Source: JBQTKD01 sp052386455
GTDB taxonomy: Bacteria > Actinomycetota > Actinomycetes > Sporichthyales > Sporichthyaceae
Assembly: GCA_052386455.1 (NCBI GenBank)
Contig: JBQTKD010000060.1
Coordinates: forward strand, 1 to 12,320
Direction: 5' to 3'
Length of the DNA stretch: 12,320 bases
The notes beneath the pieces are model-generated. The model was not told where the DNA came from and searched no databases. It saw only the letters and a program-made list of their open reading frames with translations. This document shows positions 6,713 through 12,320 of this stretch, piece after piece (the first letter of the stretch is position 1; every line of letters begins with the position of its first letter). A program made the translations under genes and the position numbers.

Positions 6713-7561
6713 GACGCCACCATCGCCTACCAGGGCGAGCCCGGATCCAATTCGCAACTGGCGGCCGCCCAGGCCTGGCCGGACCACGACACCGTGCCGT
6801 GCCCGACGTTCGAGGACGTGTTCGCCGCGATCGTCGGCGGCGAGGTCGAGCGTGCGCTGATCCCGATCGAGAACTCCGTCGCCGGCCGTGTCGCGGACAT
6901 CCACCACCTGCTGCCGGACTCCGGTCTGCACATCGTCGGCGAGCACTTCCTGCCGATCCACTTTCACCTCATGGCGCTGCCCGGCGTCCGCGTCGAGGAC
7001 CTGAAGACCGTGCACTCGCACGTGCACGCCCTCGGCCAGTGCCGCAAGATCATCCGGCGGCTGGGCCTGCATCCGGTCGTCGCGGGCGACACCGCCGGCG
7101 CCGCTCGCGAGATCGCCGAGTCCGGCGACCGCACCGCCGCGTCCTTCTCCCCCGAAGGCGCGGCGGCCCTCTACGGGTTGGAGATCCTGGAGCGCAACGT
7201 CGAGGACGAGGAGCACAACACCACGCGGTTCGTGATGCTCTCGCGCGAGCCCGTCGACGTTCCGGCCGACGCGCCCGACGTCGTGACCGCGTTCGTCTTC
7301 AAGGTCCGCAACATCCCCGCGGCGCTGTACAAGGCGCTCGGCGGATTCGCCACCAACTCGGTGAACATGACCAAGCTCGAGTCCTACATGGTCGACGGCC
7401 AGTTCAGCGCCACGCAGTTCTACGCGGAGGTCGACGGGCACCCGTCCTCGCCGCCGCTGGCCCGCGCGCTGGAGGAGCTCGGGTTCTTCGCCGCGGAACT
7501 GAAGATGCTCGGCACCTTTCAGGCCTCGCCGCTGCGGCGCGATCTGGTGCTCGGCGGCTGA
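6710..7561 (+). CDS. pheA: Prephenate dehydratase, with probable non-canonical start
   Basis: Converts prephenate to phenylpyruvate, the committed step of phenylalanine synthesis. From the proposed ATC start the protein has 283 residues: a catalytic prephenate dehydratase domain (about 5-180) and a C-terminal ACT domain (about 190-270) for feedback by phenylalanine. Visible are IAYQGEPGSNS, IPIENSVAGRV, HSHVHALGQCRK, AGDTAGAA and the catalytic Thr172-Arg173-Phe174. The ACT domain carries NMTKLESYMVDGQF in place of the ESRP motif seen in many others. This pattern matches what I recall of alphaproteobacterial enzymes far better than that of Mycobacterium PheA, suggesting transfer or an alternative lineage. 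The only ordinary in-frame start is ATG at 6587, which would overlap the crotonase gene by 113 bp and add an Arg/Pro/Ser-rich tail foreign to the family. The gene ends 13 bp from a convergent regulator gene. Confidence 0.9.
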   Translation: MDATIAYQGEPGSNSQLAAAQAWPDHDTVPCPTFEDVFAAIVGGEVERALIPIENSVAGRVADIHHLLPDSGLHIVGEHFLPIHFHLMALPGVRVEDLKTVHSHVHALGQCRKIIRRLGLHPVVAGDTAGAAREIAESGDRTAASFSPEGAAALYGLEILERNVEDEEHNTTRFVMLSREPVDVPADAPDVVTAFVFKVRNIPAALYKALGGFATNSVNMTKLESYMVDGQFSATQFYAEVDGHPSSPPLARALEELGFFAAELKMLGTFQASPLRRDLVLGG

Positions 7562-7574
7562 GCGAGTACAGCGT

Positions 7575-8603
7575 TCAGTCGTCCGGATCCGGATCGGGAA
7601 AGACCAGCGTCGGGTCGGTCCGGCCACGGCGCAGTTCGCGGATGGTCATGCCGCGGCGGCGGCGGATCAGGTCCCGCAGCGTTCCCGCGTTGAGAAATCC
7701 GACCTGCGCCGCAACGGAATCCATGCTCGCGCGGGAGTTGCGGAGCAGATACGTGGCGCGATCGATGCGGATCTCGTTGACGAAGCGCATCGGCGACATG
7801 CCGAGCGCGGTGGCGGTCGCTCGCTGCAGGCTTCGCTCGGAGACACCGAGGTCTCGGGCGGCCTGCGAAACGACGATCGGGCGATCGAGGTGCTCGCGCA
7901 CCCACCGTTCGAAGGAAGCGGCGATCGGATCGTGCTGGGCCAACGCCGAGGGCACCGCCACGGACGCCTGCGAGACGGTGCTTCCGATCACCAGGTAGCG
8001 AGCGACGAGATCGGCGAGTGCGGGACTCTGTGCCGCAACCACGGCCAGTGCCAGGTCGACGTGCGAGAACGCGGCACCCGCCGTGACGATGCCCGGCGCC
8101 CGGCGCACGGTGTGCCCCTCGTCCAATCGCACGCGCGGGTAGCGCTGGCGGAAAACAGGTGCGAGCCACCAACTGGTCGTGGCCACGCACCCGTCCAGCA
8201 CCCCGGCCTCGGCGAGAAAGAACGTCGCGGTGCAGGCCGCCGCGAGGTCGACCCCGTCGGCTCGCGCCTGGGCGATCAAGCTCAGTACGGGCCGGTTCTG
8301 CGGACAGGTCACCAAATCGATCAGCCCCGCGGACCGTTTGACGTTGACCGCGGGAACGATCAGCAGGTCCGGCAGGCGGGACAGTCCGGACAGCGGAGAG
8401 GTGGGGACGGTGTGCCCGGCGCCGCTGCGTACGTGGGTCCCGAGTCCGAGGGTGGCGACCTGCCAGGGCTGCGGAGGGGCGTCCATCTCCTCGCGCAACG
8501 ATTGAGCGGTGCCGAGCACCTCCAGCACGGCCGCGAGCCCGAAATCGGCCACGTCGTCGACGACGACGACGCCAATATCCATGGCGGTTAACGTACTGGA
8601 CAC
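7575..8603 (-). CDS. GlxA-family AraC-type transcriptional regulator
   Basis: A 342-residue regulator with an N-terminal DJ-1/PfpI (class I glutamine amidotransferase-like) domain (about 8-185) and a C-terminal AraC/XylS double helix-turn-helix (about 230-330). The first domain keeps the nucleophile-elbow Cys (Cys124, AAACTATFFLAEAGVLDG); in regulators of this type it usually serves as a sensor, not an enzyme. The second has SQAARDLGVSERSLQRA and the second helix-turn-helix VAAQVGFLNAGTLRDLIRRRRG. The start is either GTG at 8603 or ATG at 8582 (MDIGVVVVDDV). The first has a weak GGA seven bases upstream; the second has none. It is divergent from the secreted hydrolase gene with only about 130 bp between, so it may control that gene. 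Neither ligand nor sites can be read from sequence. Confidence 0.9.
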   Translation of the reverse strand: MSSTLTAMDIGVVVVDDVADFGLAAVLEVLGTAQSLREEMDAPPQPWQVATLGLGTHVRSGAGHTVPTSPLSGLSRLPDLLIVPAVNVKRSAGLIDLVTCPQNRPVLSLIAQARADGVDLAAACTATFFLAEAGVLDGCVATTSWWLAPVFRQRYPRVRLDEGHTVRRAPGIVTAGAAFSHVDLALAVVAAQSPALADLVARYLVIGSTVSQASVAVPSALAQHDPIAASFERWVREHLDRPIVVSQAARDLGVSERSLQRATATALGMSPMRFVNEIRIDRATYLLRNSRASMDSVAAQVGFLNAGTLRDLIRRRRGMTIRELRRGRTDPTLVFPDPDPDD

Positions 8604-8606
8604 TTT

Positions 8607-8623
8607 GTTTCCGACGTGGAAAC
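8607..8623. promoter_or_regulatory. Palindrome GTTTCC-N5-GGAAAC next to the regulator start
   Basis: A perfect inverted repeat with 6-bp arms and a 5-base spacer (GACGT) lies 4 bp upstream of the GTG start of the GlxA-type regulator, on the side facing the divergent hydrolase gene. A site here could repress the regulator itself. Sequence symmetry is seen directly; the operator role is inference. Confidence 0.4.
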
Positions 8624-8643
8624 GGGCGGAAGTGCGGTGTTAT

Positions 8644-8659
8644 GTGGCGGTCTTGCCAC
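8644..8659. promoter_or_regulatory. Palindrome GTGGC-N6-GCCAC upstream of the hydrolase
   Basis: A perfect 5-bp inverted repeat with a 6-base spacer sits 75 bp before the hydrolase ATG. Just downstream is an AT-richer stretch with a possible -10 TACTCT (8683-8688). No good -35 stands at the matching distance, which would suit an activator-dependent promoter. Promoter and operator are inferred, not demonstrated. Confidence 0.35.
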
Positions 8660-8733
8660 TCATTTCTCAGCATTTTCTCACCTACTCTGACGGCCTGAGT
8701 TCCCCACCACCTCCTCACCGCCGGAGTCTCCCC

Positions 8734-9795
8734 ATGCGTTTTCCCCGTTCGAGAACGTTCGCGACGGCCGCCGCACTGGCAGGTCTGCTCGCCGCGCCGT
8801 CGTTGGCCCACGGCTCCGCCGCCCAGGCCGCCGAGGGCGGAGTGGTCTCCATCCCGGTGGAGTTCAAGGTCAAGAACACCAACCGGACCCCGGTCGTGTG
8901 CAGCACGCCGGTGGACGGCAAGGAGTACACGATCCGCGGGAACATCGTCGCGCTGGAGTCGGTGCTGAAGAACGCCAAGGCCGCCACCCTGTACCTGCAC
9001 GCGGTCACCCAGGGCGAGTTCTACTGGAACCTGCCCGTCGAGGGCTACGACCACGTCAACCAGATGGCCAAGAAGGGTCACGTCTCGGTGACGATCAACC
9101 GCCTTGGCTACGGCAACAGCGACAAGCCCCCGGGCCTGGAGTCCTGCTTCGGGTCGCAGGCCGACACGTCCAACCAGGTGCTGGCGGCGCTCAAGAGCGG
9201 GGAGTACACGGCGAAGTCCGGTACCGCCCCGAAGTTCGACAAGGTGTTCGTCGCCGGACACTCGGCCGGTGGACTGACCGCCACGATCATGGCCTACGCG
9301 TTCGACGACGCCGCCGGGCTGATCAACTACGGGTGGAACGACCAGCCCAGCGCCGCGTTCACCTTTACCGAGGCCTTCGACACCAACGGACGCTGCCTGC
9401 GATCTGCGGCCGGTCAGTTCGAGACCACGCCGAAGAACTACACCCCGTTCGGCACCGACAAGGAGCGCATCCTGTTCCACAGCGCCCCCAAGGAGGTACG
9501 TGCCGCCTCGCCCGCACCGGCGCCGGACCCGTGCGGCGACCTGCTCTCCTTCCAGGACGGCATTGCCGCGAACGCCAGGGGCGTGGCGTCCACGACGATT
9601 CCGGTGCTGATCATCGGCGGCGCCAACGACTCGCTGTTCCCGCCGCCGGGCATGGAGATCCAGGCCAAGCGGTACACGTCCAGCTCGAGTGTCACCTTCA
9701 AGGAGTTTGCGGAGACCGGGCACGGCTTCGGCTACGAGGCCAGCGCGAAGGACCAGCGCGAACTGGTCAGCGAATGGCTGAAGGCCCGCGCCTGA
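8734..9795 (+). CDS. Secreted alpha/beta hydrolase
   Basis: A 353-residue exported alpha/beta-hydrolase fold protein, probably an esterase or lipase-like enzyme acting outside the membrane. Residues 1 to about 32 form a signal peptide (MRFPRSR, Ala/Leu core, then AQA before AEGG). The nucleophile elbow GHSAGG places Ser177; GGANDSLFPP gives Asp299 and TGHGFGYE gives His330, a complete catalytic triad in the right order. RLGYGNSDKP (about 124-133) is the typical loop before the elbow. Several Cys (after VV near residue 54, near 136, 220 and 266) could form disulfides outside the cell. The ATG at 8734 has CGGAG (8722-8726) seven bases upstream and starts directly with the signal peptide; a longer frame from 8509 runs antisense to the regulator and is rejected. 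Substrate unknown. A strong hairpin follows 25 bp after the stop. Confidence 0.92.
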   Translation: MRFPRSRTFATAAALAGLLAAPSLAHGSAAQAAEGGVVSIPVEFKVKNTNRTPVVCSTPVDGKEYTIRGNIVALESVLKNAKAATLYLHAVTQGEFYWNLPVEGYDHVNQMAKKGHVSVTINRLGYGNSDKPPGLESCFGSQADTSNQVLAALKSGEYTAKSGTAPKFDKVFVAGHSAGGLTATIMAYAFDDAAGLINYGWNDQPSAAFTFTEAFDTNGRCLRSAAGQFETTPKNYTPFGTDKERILFHSAPKEVRAASPAPAPDPCGDLLSFQDGIAANARGVASTTIPVLIIGGANDSLFPPPGMEIQAKRYTSSSSVTFKEFAETGHGFGYEASAKDQRELVSEWLKARA

Positions 9796-9820
9796 CCAGT
9801 ACATCGGCAGCGCACACGCG

Positions 9821-9848
9821 GCGCTCCTGTCCCGGAGGGCAGGAGCGC
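9821..9848 (+). terminator. Strong hairpin, probable terminator after the hydrolase
   Basis: GCGCTCCTG (9821-9829) pairs perfectly with CAGGAGCGC (9840-9848). The stem extends inwards by one G-U and two G-C pairs to a CGGA tetraloop: 12 pairs in 28 bases. It begins 25 bases after the hydrolase stop and ends 43 bases before the cupin start. There is no U-run after it, as is usual for actinobacterial terminators; it could also be a partial terminator or an mRNA stabiliser. Confidence 0.65.
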
Positions 9849-9891
9849 TGCGGTATGAATCGGTTCACCTCACAGGGAGAAGGCGGCAACA

Positions 9892-10494
9892 GTGAATCCC
9901 GAGAACAACGACCGGCAGAACGACACGGGCGCGATGACCCGTCGCAAGGCGATGCTCACCGGCGGCGGTCTGATCGTCGGCTCGATCGTGCTCGCCGCGT
10001 GCGGCGACGACGACGAGGCGACGGCGGCCGCGCCGGTGGCCAAGTCCGCCGACACCCCCGCCGATGGCCCGAAGAAGAACGAGTACGCCACCGCCGACGC
10101 CGCCAAGGCCGGCCCGGTACCCGAGGCGTTGCGGGCGCTGTTCAACAATCCGGACGAGGTCAAGGTGCAGACGCTGCCCTGCCTGCTGCCGGGGCTGGGT
10201 TCCAAGGCCGTCTTCTTCAACGCAGGTGCCCGCACCATGCCCCACAAGCACGCGCAGGGTCAGCACATCGTCATCACCGAGGGCGAGGGCGTGTTCGGCG
10301 ACGAGAACGGCGTGAAGCTCGTCAAGGCCGGGGACGTCATCGCGAACCCGCCGACGGGCTGGCACTGGCACGGGGCTCTGCCGGACACGGCCATGGCGCA
10401 CGTGACGGTCGAGTTCCCCGGCTTGGACCTCAACGTGGAGCAGCTCGACTTCGAGCAGGTATACAAGGACCTCGCCAAGAAAAAGAAGAGCTAG
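9892..10494 (+). CDS. Cupin-domain lipoprotein
   Basis: A 200-residue membrane-anchored cupin. The N-terminus has a twin-Arg (TRRKAML, 16-22), a hydrophobic stretch and a lipobox LAAC with Cys37, so export, possibly by Tat, and lipid anchoring are likely; an acidic/Ala linker follows. The single cupin domain spans about 90-185. Motif 1 is PHKHAQGQHIVITEGEG with His118, His120 and Gln124 as probable metal ligands; motif 2 is AGDVIANPPTGWHWHGA with His158/His160. The HWHGA-x-x-x-x-AMAH ending matches the small cupins often annotated as cupin/carboxymuconolactone-decarboxylase-associated or, in a few studied cases, manganese-dependent hydroxynitrile lyases. The GTG at 9892 has GGGAGAAGG (9875-9883) eight bases upstream. 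The enoyl-CoA hydratase gene begins 22 bp downstream, so the two form an operon. Reaction unknown. Confidence 0.88.
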   Translation: MNPENNDRQNDTGAMTRRKAMLTGGGLIVGSIVLAACGDDDEATAAAPVAKSADTPADGPKKNEYATADAAKAGPVPEALRALFNNPDEVKVQTLPCLLPGLGSKAVFFNAGARTMPHKHAQGQHIVITEGEGVFGDENGVKLVKAGDVIANPPTGWHWHGALPDTAMAHVTVEFPGLDLNVEQLDFEQVYKDLAKKKKS

Positions 10495-10516
10495 CGGTCC
10501 TTCCACGAGGAGCTCC

Positions 10517-11293
10517 ATGCCCATCCGGTGCGAACGCGACGGCCACGTCGTGCTGATCACGATCGACCGACCGGAGTTCCACAACTGCCTCGACCCGGAG
10601 CACAACGACGCCCTGGCGGCGGCGTTCGCGGACTACGAGAAGGACCCGAACCTGCGCTGCGCGGTGCTCACCGGCGCCGGCGAAAAGTCGTTCAGCGCAG
10701 GTGCGGACCTCAAGGCACTGATCCCGCCGTTCCGCGACGCCGTCCGGGCGGGCGAGGCCCCGCCGTGGGTCATCGGCGGCATCACCGACGGGCGGATGAC
10801 CAAGCCGGTCGTCGCGGCGGTGAACGGCCACGCGCTGGCCGGCGGCATGGAGCTCGCCCTGGCCTGCGACATCCGGCTCGCCTCGGAGAACGCCTCGATG
10901 GGGCTGGCCGAGACGAAGTGGGCGATCATTCCCGGCGCCGGAGGCACACAGCGCCTCGCCCGCGCCGTGCCGCTCGGCCTGGCGATGGAGGTCATCCTCT
11001 CCGGCGATCCGATCGACGCGGCGACGGCGCTGCGATCGGGGCTGGTGAACCGGGTGTACCCGATCGCCGAGCTGGTACCGGCCGCGCTCGCGTTGGCCGC
11101 CACCATCGCCTCGCGTGGCCCGCTCGCCGTGCAGGCCGCACGCAGGGCGATCCTCGCGGCCTACTCACTGCCCGAGGACGAGGCGATGCGCCACGAGTAC
11201 GACCTCTTCCTCGAGGTCATGCGCACCGACGACGCCGTCGAGGGCCCCACCGCGTTCGTCGAAAAGCGGCCGCCGCTCTACCACGGCCGCTGA
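10517..11293 (+). CDS. Enoyl-CoA hydratase
   Basis: A 258-residue crotonase-family enzyme, predicted to add water to 2-enoyl-CoA in fatty-acid or related acyl-CoA breakdown in the cytoplasm. Oxyanion-hole regions are SFSAGADLKAL (about 56-66) and GHALAGGMELALACDI. Both hydratase glutamates are present, Glu112 (GGMELA) and Glu132 (GLAETKW), 20 residues apart as in the well-studied rat enzyme, followed by IIPGAGGTQRL. Length and the FVEKRPPLYHGR end are standard. The ATG at 10517 has GAGGAG (10507-10512) only four bases upstream but is the natural family start. It lies 22 bp after the cupin lipoprotein gene, an odd pairing of a cytoplasmic enzyme with an exported one. Substrate specificity cannot be read from sequence; other crotonase activities are possible. 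Confidence 0.92.
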   Translation: MPIRCERDGHVVLITIDRPEFHNCLDPEHNDALAAAFADYEKDPNLRCAVLTGAGEKSFSAGADLKALIPPFRDAVRAGEAPPWVIGGITDGRMTKPVVAAVNGHALAGGMELALACDIRLASENASMGLAETKWAIIPGAGGTQRLARAVPLGLAMEVILSGDPIDAATALRSGLVNRVYPIAELVPAALALAATIASRGPLAVQAARRAILAAYSLPEDEAMRHEYDLFLEVMRTDDAVEGPTAFVEKRPPLYHGR

Positions 11294-11295
11294 CG

Positions 11296-11310
11296 TAGCG
11301 TGGTGGCGTG
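11296..11310 (+). promoter_or_regulatory. Leaderless-type promoter at the small membrane protein start
   Basis: TAGCGT (11296-11301) matches the actinobacterial TANNNT -10 element and is followed six bases later by the GTG start codon at 11308. There is no Shine-Dalgarno. This spacing is what is seen when the transcript begins at the start codon itself. A clear -35 is not visible. Confidence 0.5.
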
Positions 11311-11568
11311 AAGGACGCGCGCGTTCCTCGACAGCGGCGGCGTCGCGAGCCGGAGAACGTCTTCGACGTCGTGACACCGACGGAGCGTCAGGCGCGCCTC
11401 GAGCGGATCGCCAAGCGACAGCGGGACTACTTCCGCTTCATGATTCCGTCGTTCGGCGCCACGGCCTTCGGGTTCTTCGTGCCGGCGCCGGTCCCGGTAC
11501 GGCTGGCGGCGCTGTTCGTGGCCGTCGTGCTCGGATTCACCGCCGTGGTTCTGGGCAACTTTCGCTAG
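11308..11568 (+). CDS. Small two-helix membrane protein (DUF3099-like)
   Basis: An 86-residue protein with a basic, charged N-terminus (RQRRRREPENVF, then TERQARLERIAKRQRDYFRF) and two hydrophobic segments at about 44-59 and 65-83 split by a Pro-rich turn. The arrangement (Arg/Gln-rich region directly before a two-helix hairpin near the C-terminus) resembles DUF3099 proteins of actinobacteria, but I am not certain. Function is unknown. It begins 14 bases after the enoyl-CoA hydratase stop with no ribosome binding site but a TAGCGT -10 six bases upstream, so it is probably transcribed separately and leaderless. It converges on the next gene with a 25-bp gap. Confidence 0.7.
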   Translation: MKDARVPRQRRRREPENVFDVVTPTERQARLERIAKRQRDYFRFMIPSFGATAFGFFVPAPVPVRLAALFVAVVLGFTAVVLGNFR

Positions 11569-11593
11569 CTCCGCAGTCGGCCCCCCGGTGCGA

Positions 11594-12121
11594 TCAGTTG
11601 CGAGCGACCCGCAGGACGGTAACGCCGCTGACGTAGCGGTCGCCGCGCTTGTCGCCGGTGACCACCAGCCGCGCCGGCTTGCTGTACTCGCCGTCCTGCG
11701 TGGTCGCGAGCACGAACTTCCGGTTCTGCAGCGCCGGGTCGAACTCGCCCCAGGCGACGGTCGCGGCGTATTCGTTGCCGGCCTCCGCGGTGACGGTGAA
11801 GCGCAGCTTGTCGCCCTTGTCGCTGCGAATCTTGGGCTTGGCGGCCATCACGACGTCGTAGAGCAGCGGGCCGGAGAAGTTGAAGCTGAGGCGCCCCTTG
11901 TGGTGGGTGTCGAAGCTCGCCTTCACCCTCTTCTGGCCCAGCTTCTCCAGGTCCGCCCGGCACAGCCGCAGCGGTTTGGCCACCTCGCCGACGATGCGCA
12001 CCGCGGCGTCGTCCCCACACTTCGCCGCCCCAGCGGCAGTTGCGGGACCGGCAAGCGGAACGAGGCCCACGATCGCGGTCGCGACGATGGCCATGCGGTG
12101 GGACCTGCTGGTTGCGAGCAT
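11594..12121 (-). CDS. Small secreted molybdopterin-oxidoreductase (sulfite oxidase) fold protein
   Basis: A 175-residue exported protein. Residues 1 to about 30 form a signal peptide (TSRSHR, hydrophobic core, GPATAA). The mature part matches the stand-alone molybdopterin-binding domain of the sulfite-oxidase type: VRIVGEVAKPLRL, FSGPLLYDVV, KLRFTVTAEAGNEYAATVAWGEFDP, then a GDKRGDRYVSGV ending typical of the family. At this length the domain lacks the long region of full-size enzymes. Its two Cys (35 and 54) are not in the Mo-ligand context, so it may not bind molybdenum cofactor and may serve as a binding domain. The two Cys may pair as a disulfide. The ATG at 12121 has GGCGGAG four bases upstream; an inner ATG at 12094 is an alternative. 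A good promoter stands 40-68 bases upstream. Confidence 0.8.
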   Translation of the reverse strand: MLATSRSHRMAIVATAIVGLVPLAGPATAAGAAKCGDDAAVRIVGEVAKPLRLCRADLEKLGQKRVKASFDTHHKGRLSFNFSGPLLYDVVMAAKPKIRSDKGDKLRFTVTAEAGNEYAATVAWGEFDPALQNRKFVLATTQDGEYSKPARLVVTGDKRGDRYVSGVTVLRVARN

Positions 12122-12138
12122 CGAACTCCGCCTCTCGG

Positions 12139-12151
12139 ACCCCGACGGGGT
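12139..12151 (-). promoter_or_regulatory. Short hairpin in the 5' leader of the secreted fold protein
   Basis: ACCCC and GGGGT arms with a 3-base loop lie between the -10 element and the ribosome binding site. It is a small stem that could tune translation or stability; no known RNA element was recognised. Confidence 0.3.
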
Positions 12152-12160
12152 TGTCCGCCG

Positions 12161-12189
12161 ATTCTAGGGAAGCGCTGATCAAGGCGCAA
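12161..12189 (-). promoter_or_regulatory. Sigma-70-type promoter for the secreted fold protein
   Basis: Minus-strand TTGCGC (-35, 12189-12184) and TAGAAT (-10, 12166-12161) are separated by exactly 17 bases. The -10 matches TATAAT in five of six positions, the -35 matches TTGACA in three. The predicted start of transcription leaves a leader of about 30 bases before the ATG at 12121. Confidence 0.6.
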
Positions 12190-12276
12190 TTGAAGCGTGA
12201 CGGGCCGTGACCTGTCTCGACGGGTCGTCGAAGGGTCCGATGGCGCGCCGTTTCCCGTTCCACAGGCCCTGTTCGG

Positions 12277-12314
12277 GCCCCGCGGGGCGGTTCCGGGCAG
12301 GGCGCTGCCCTGCC
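12277..12314. repeat. GC palindrome and hairpin at the window end
   Basis: GCCCCGCGGGGC (12277-12288) is a perfect 12-bp palindrome. Immediately after, GGCAGGGC (12296-12303) pairs with GCCCTGCC (12307-12314) around a GCT loop. They could be a terminator of a gene entering from outside the window, or part of a coding region; the window ends too soon to decide. Confidence 0.4.
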
Positions 12315-12320
12315 GTCACC

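Noticed and set aside
7519..9804. A 761-residue open frame on the minus strand
   Set aside because: It runs antisense to the hydrolase and out of frame with the regulator, with low-complexity Arg/Gly composition and no recognisable family.
8898..10556. A 552-residue open frame on the plus strand
   Set aside because: Out-of-frame shadow of the hydrolase and cupin genes, both of which have clear motifs, starts and ribosome binding sites.
5929..11293. The two crotonase genes as a recent duplication
   Set aside because: They differ at both catalytic glutamates and through most of the sequence, so they are distant family members.
1..12320. Defence, phage, CRISPR, insertion-sequence or RNA gene features
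   Set aside because: I saw no repeat-spacer array, transposase or phage protein, terminal inverted repeats or tRNA-like cloverleaf on either strand.

Overview
The window is about 12.3 kb of very GC-rich DNA, with strong G/C bias at third codon positions, frequent GTG starts and GAGGAG-type ribosome binding sites. The protein families (tandem TerD protein, GlxA-type regulator, actinobacterial MscS, DUF3099-like membrane protein) point to a chromosomal segment of an actinomycete. I cannot name the genus from sequence alone. I saw no rRNA, tRNA, CRISPR array, insertion sequence or phage gene.

Layout. Positions 1-120 are a leader with a G10 tract and an inverted repeat ahead of a tandem TerD-domain gene (121-1293, +). 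A convergent secreted phosphodiester-glycosidase (NAGPA) family gene (1290-2369, -) follows, and the two stop codons share one CTAG. A 283-bp divergent gap leads to an MscS-type channel (2653-3729, +). This converges on a secreted Fn3/Ig-like multidomain protein (3716-5798, -) that is split by an apparent one-base frameshift near 5077-5079. Divergent from it are a crotonase-family gene lacking both hydratase glutamates (5929-6699, +) and a prephenate dehydratase gene, pheA (about 6710-7561, +). pheA has no ordinary start codon in the expected place. A GlxA-type AraC regulator (7575-8603, -) is divergent from a secreted alpha/beta hydrolase (8734-9795, +), and the gap between them holds two short palindromes. 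After a strong hairpin comes a pair made of a cupin lipoprotein (9892-10494, +) and a complete enoyl-CoA hydratase (10517-11293, +). Then come a small, apparently leaderless two-helix membrane protein (11308-11568, +) and a convergent small secreted protein of the molybdopterin-oxidoreductase (sulfite oxidase) fold (11594-12121, -), with a recognisable promoter upstream.

How the genes relate. Most of the window is housekeeping, stress and envelope functions: TerD, MscS and three or four exported proteins. Two parts look functionally connected. In the crotonase-pheA pair, the pheA Shine-Dalgarno overlaps the crotonase stop, which suggests translational coupling. In the regulator / exported hydrolase / cupin lipoprotein / enoyl-CoA hydratase block, an inducible uptake-and-degradation function for an ester or acyl compound is possible, but that is inference. 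I found no clear new defence or mobile system. The best leads are the unusual pheA start and its alphaproteobacterial-like sequence, the frameshifted surface protein, the catalytically altered crotonase, and the palindromes between the regulator and the hydrolase.
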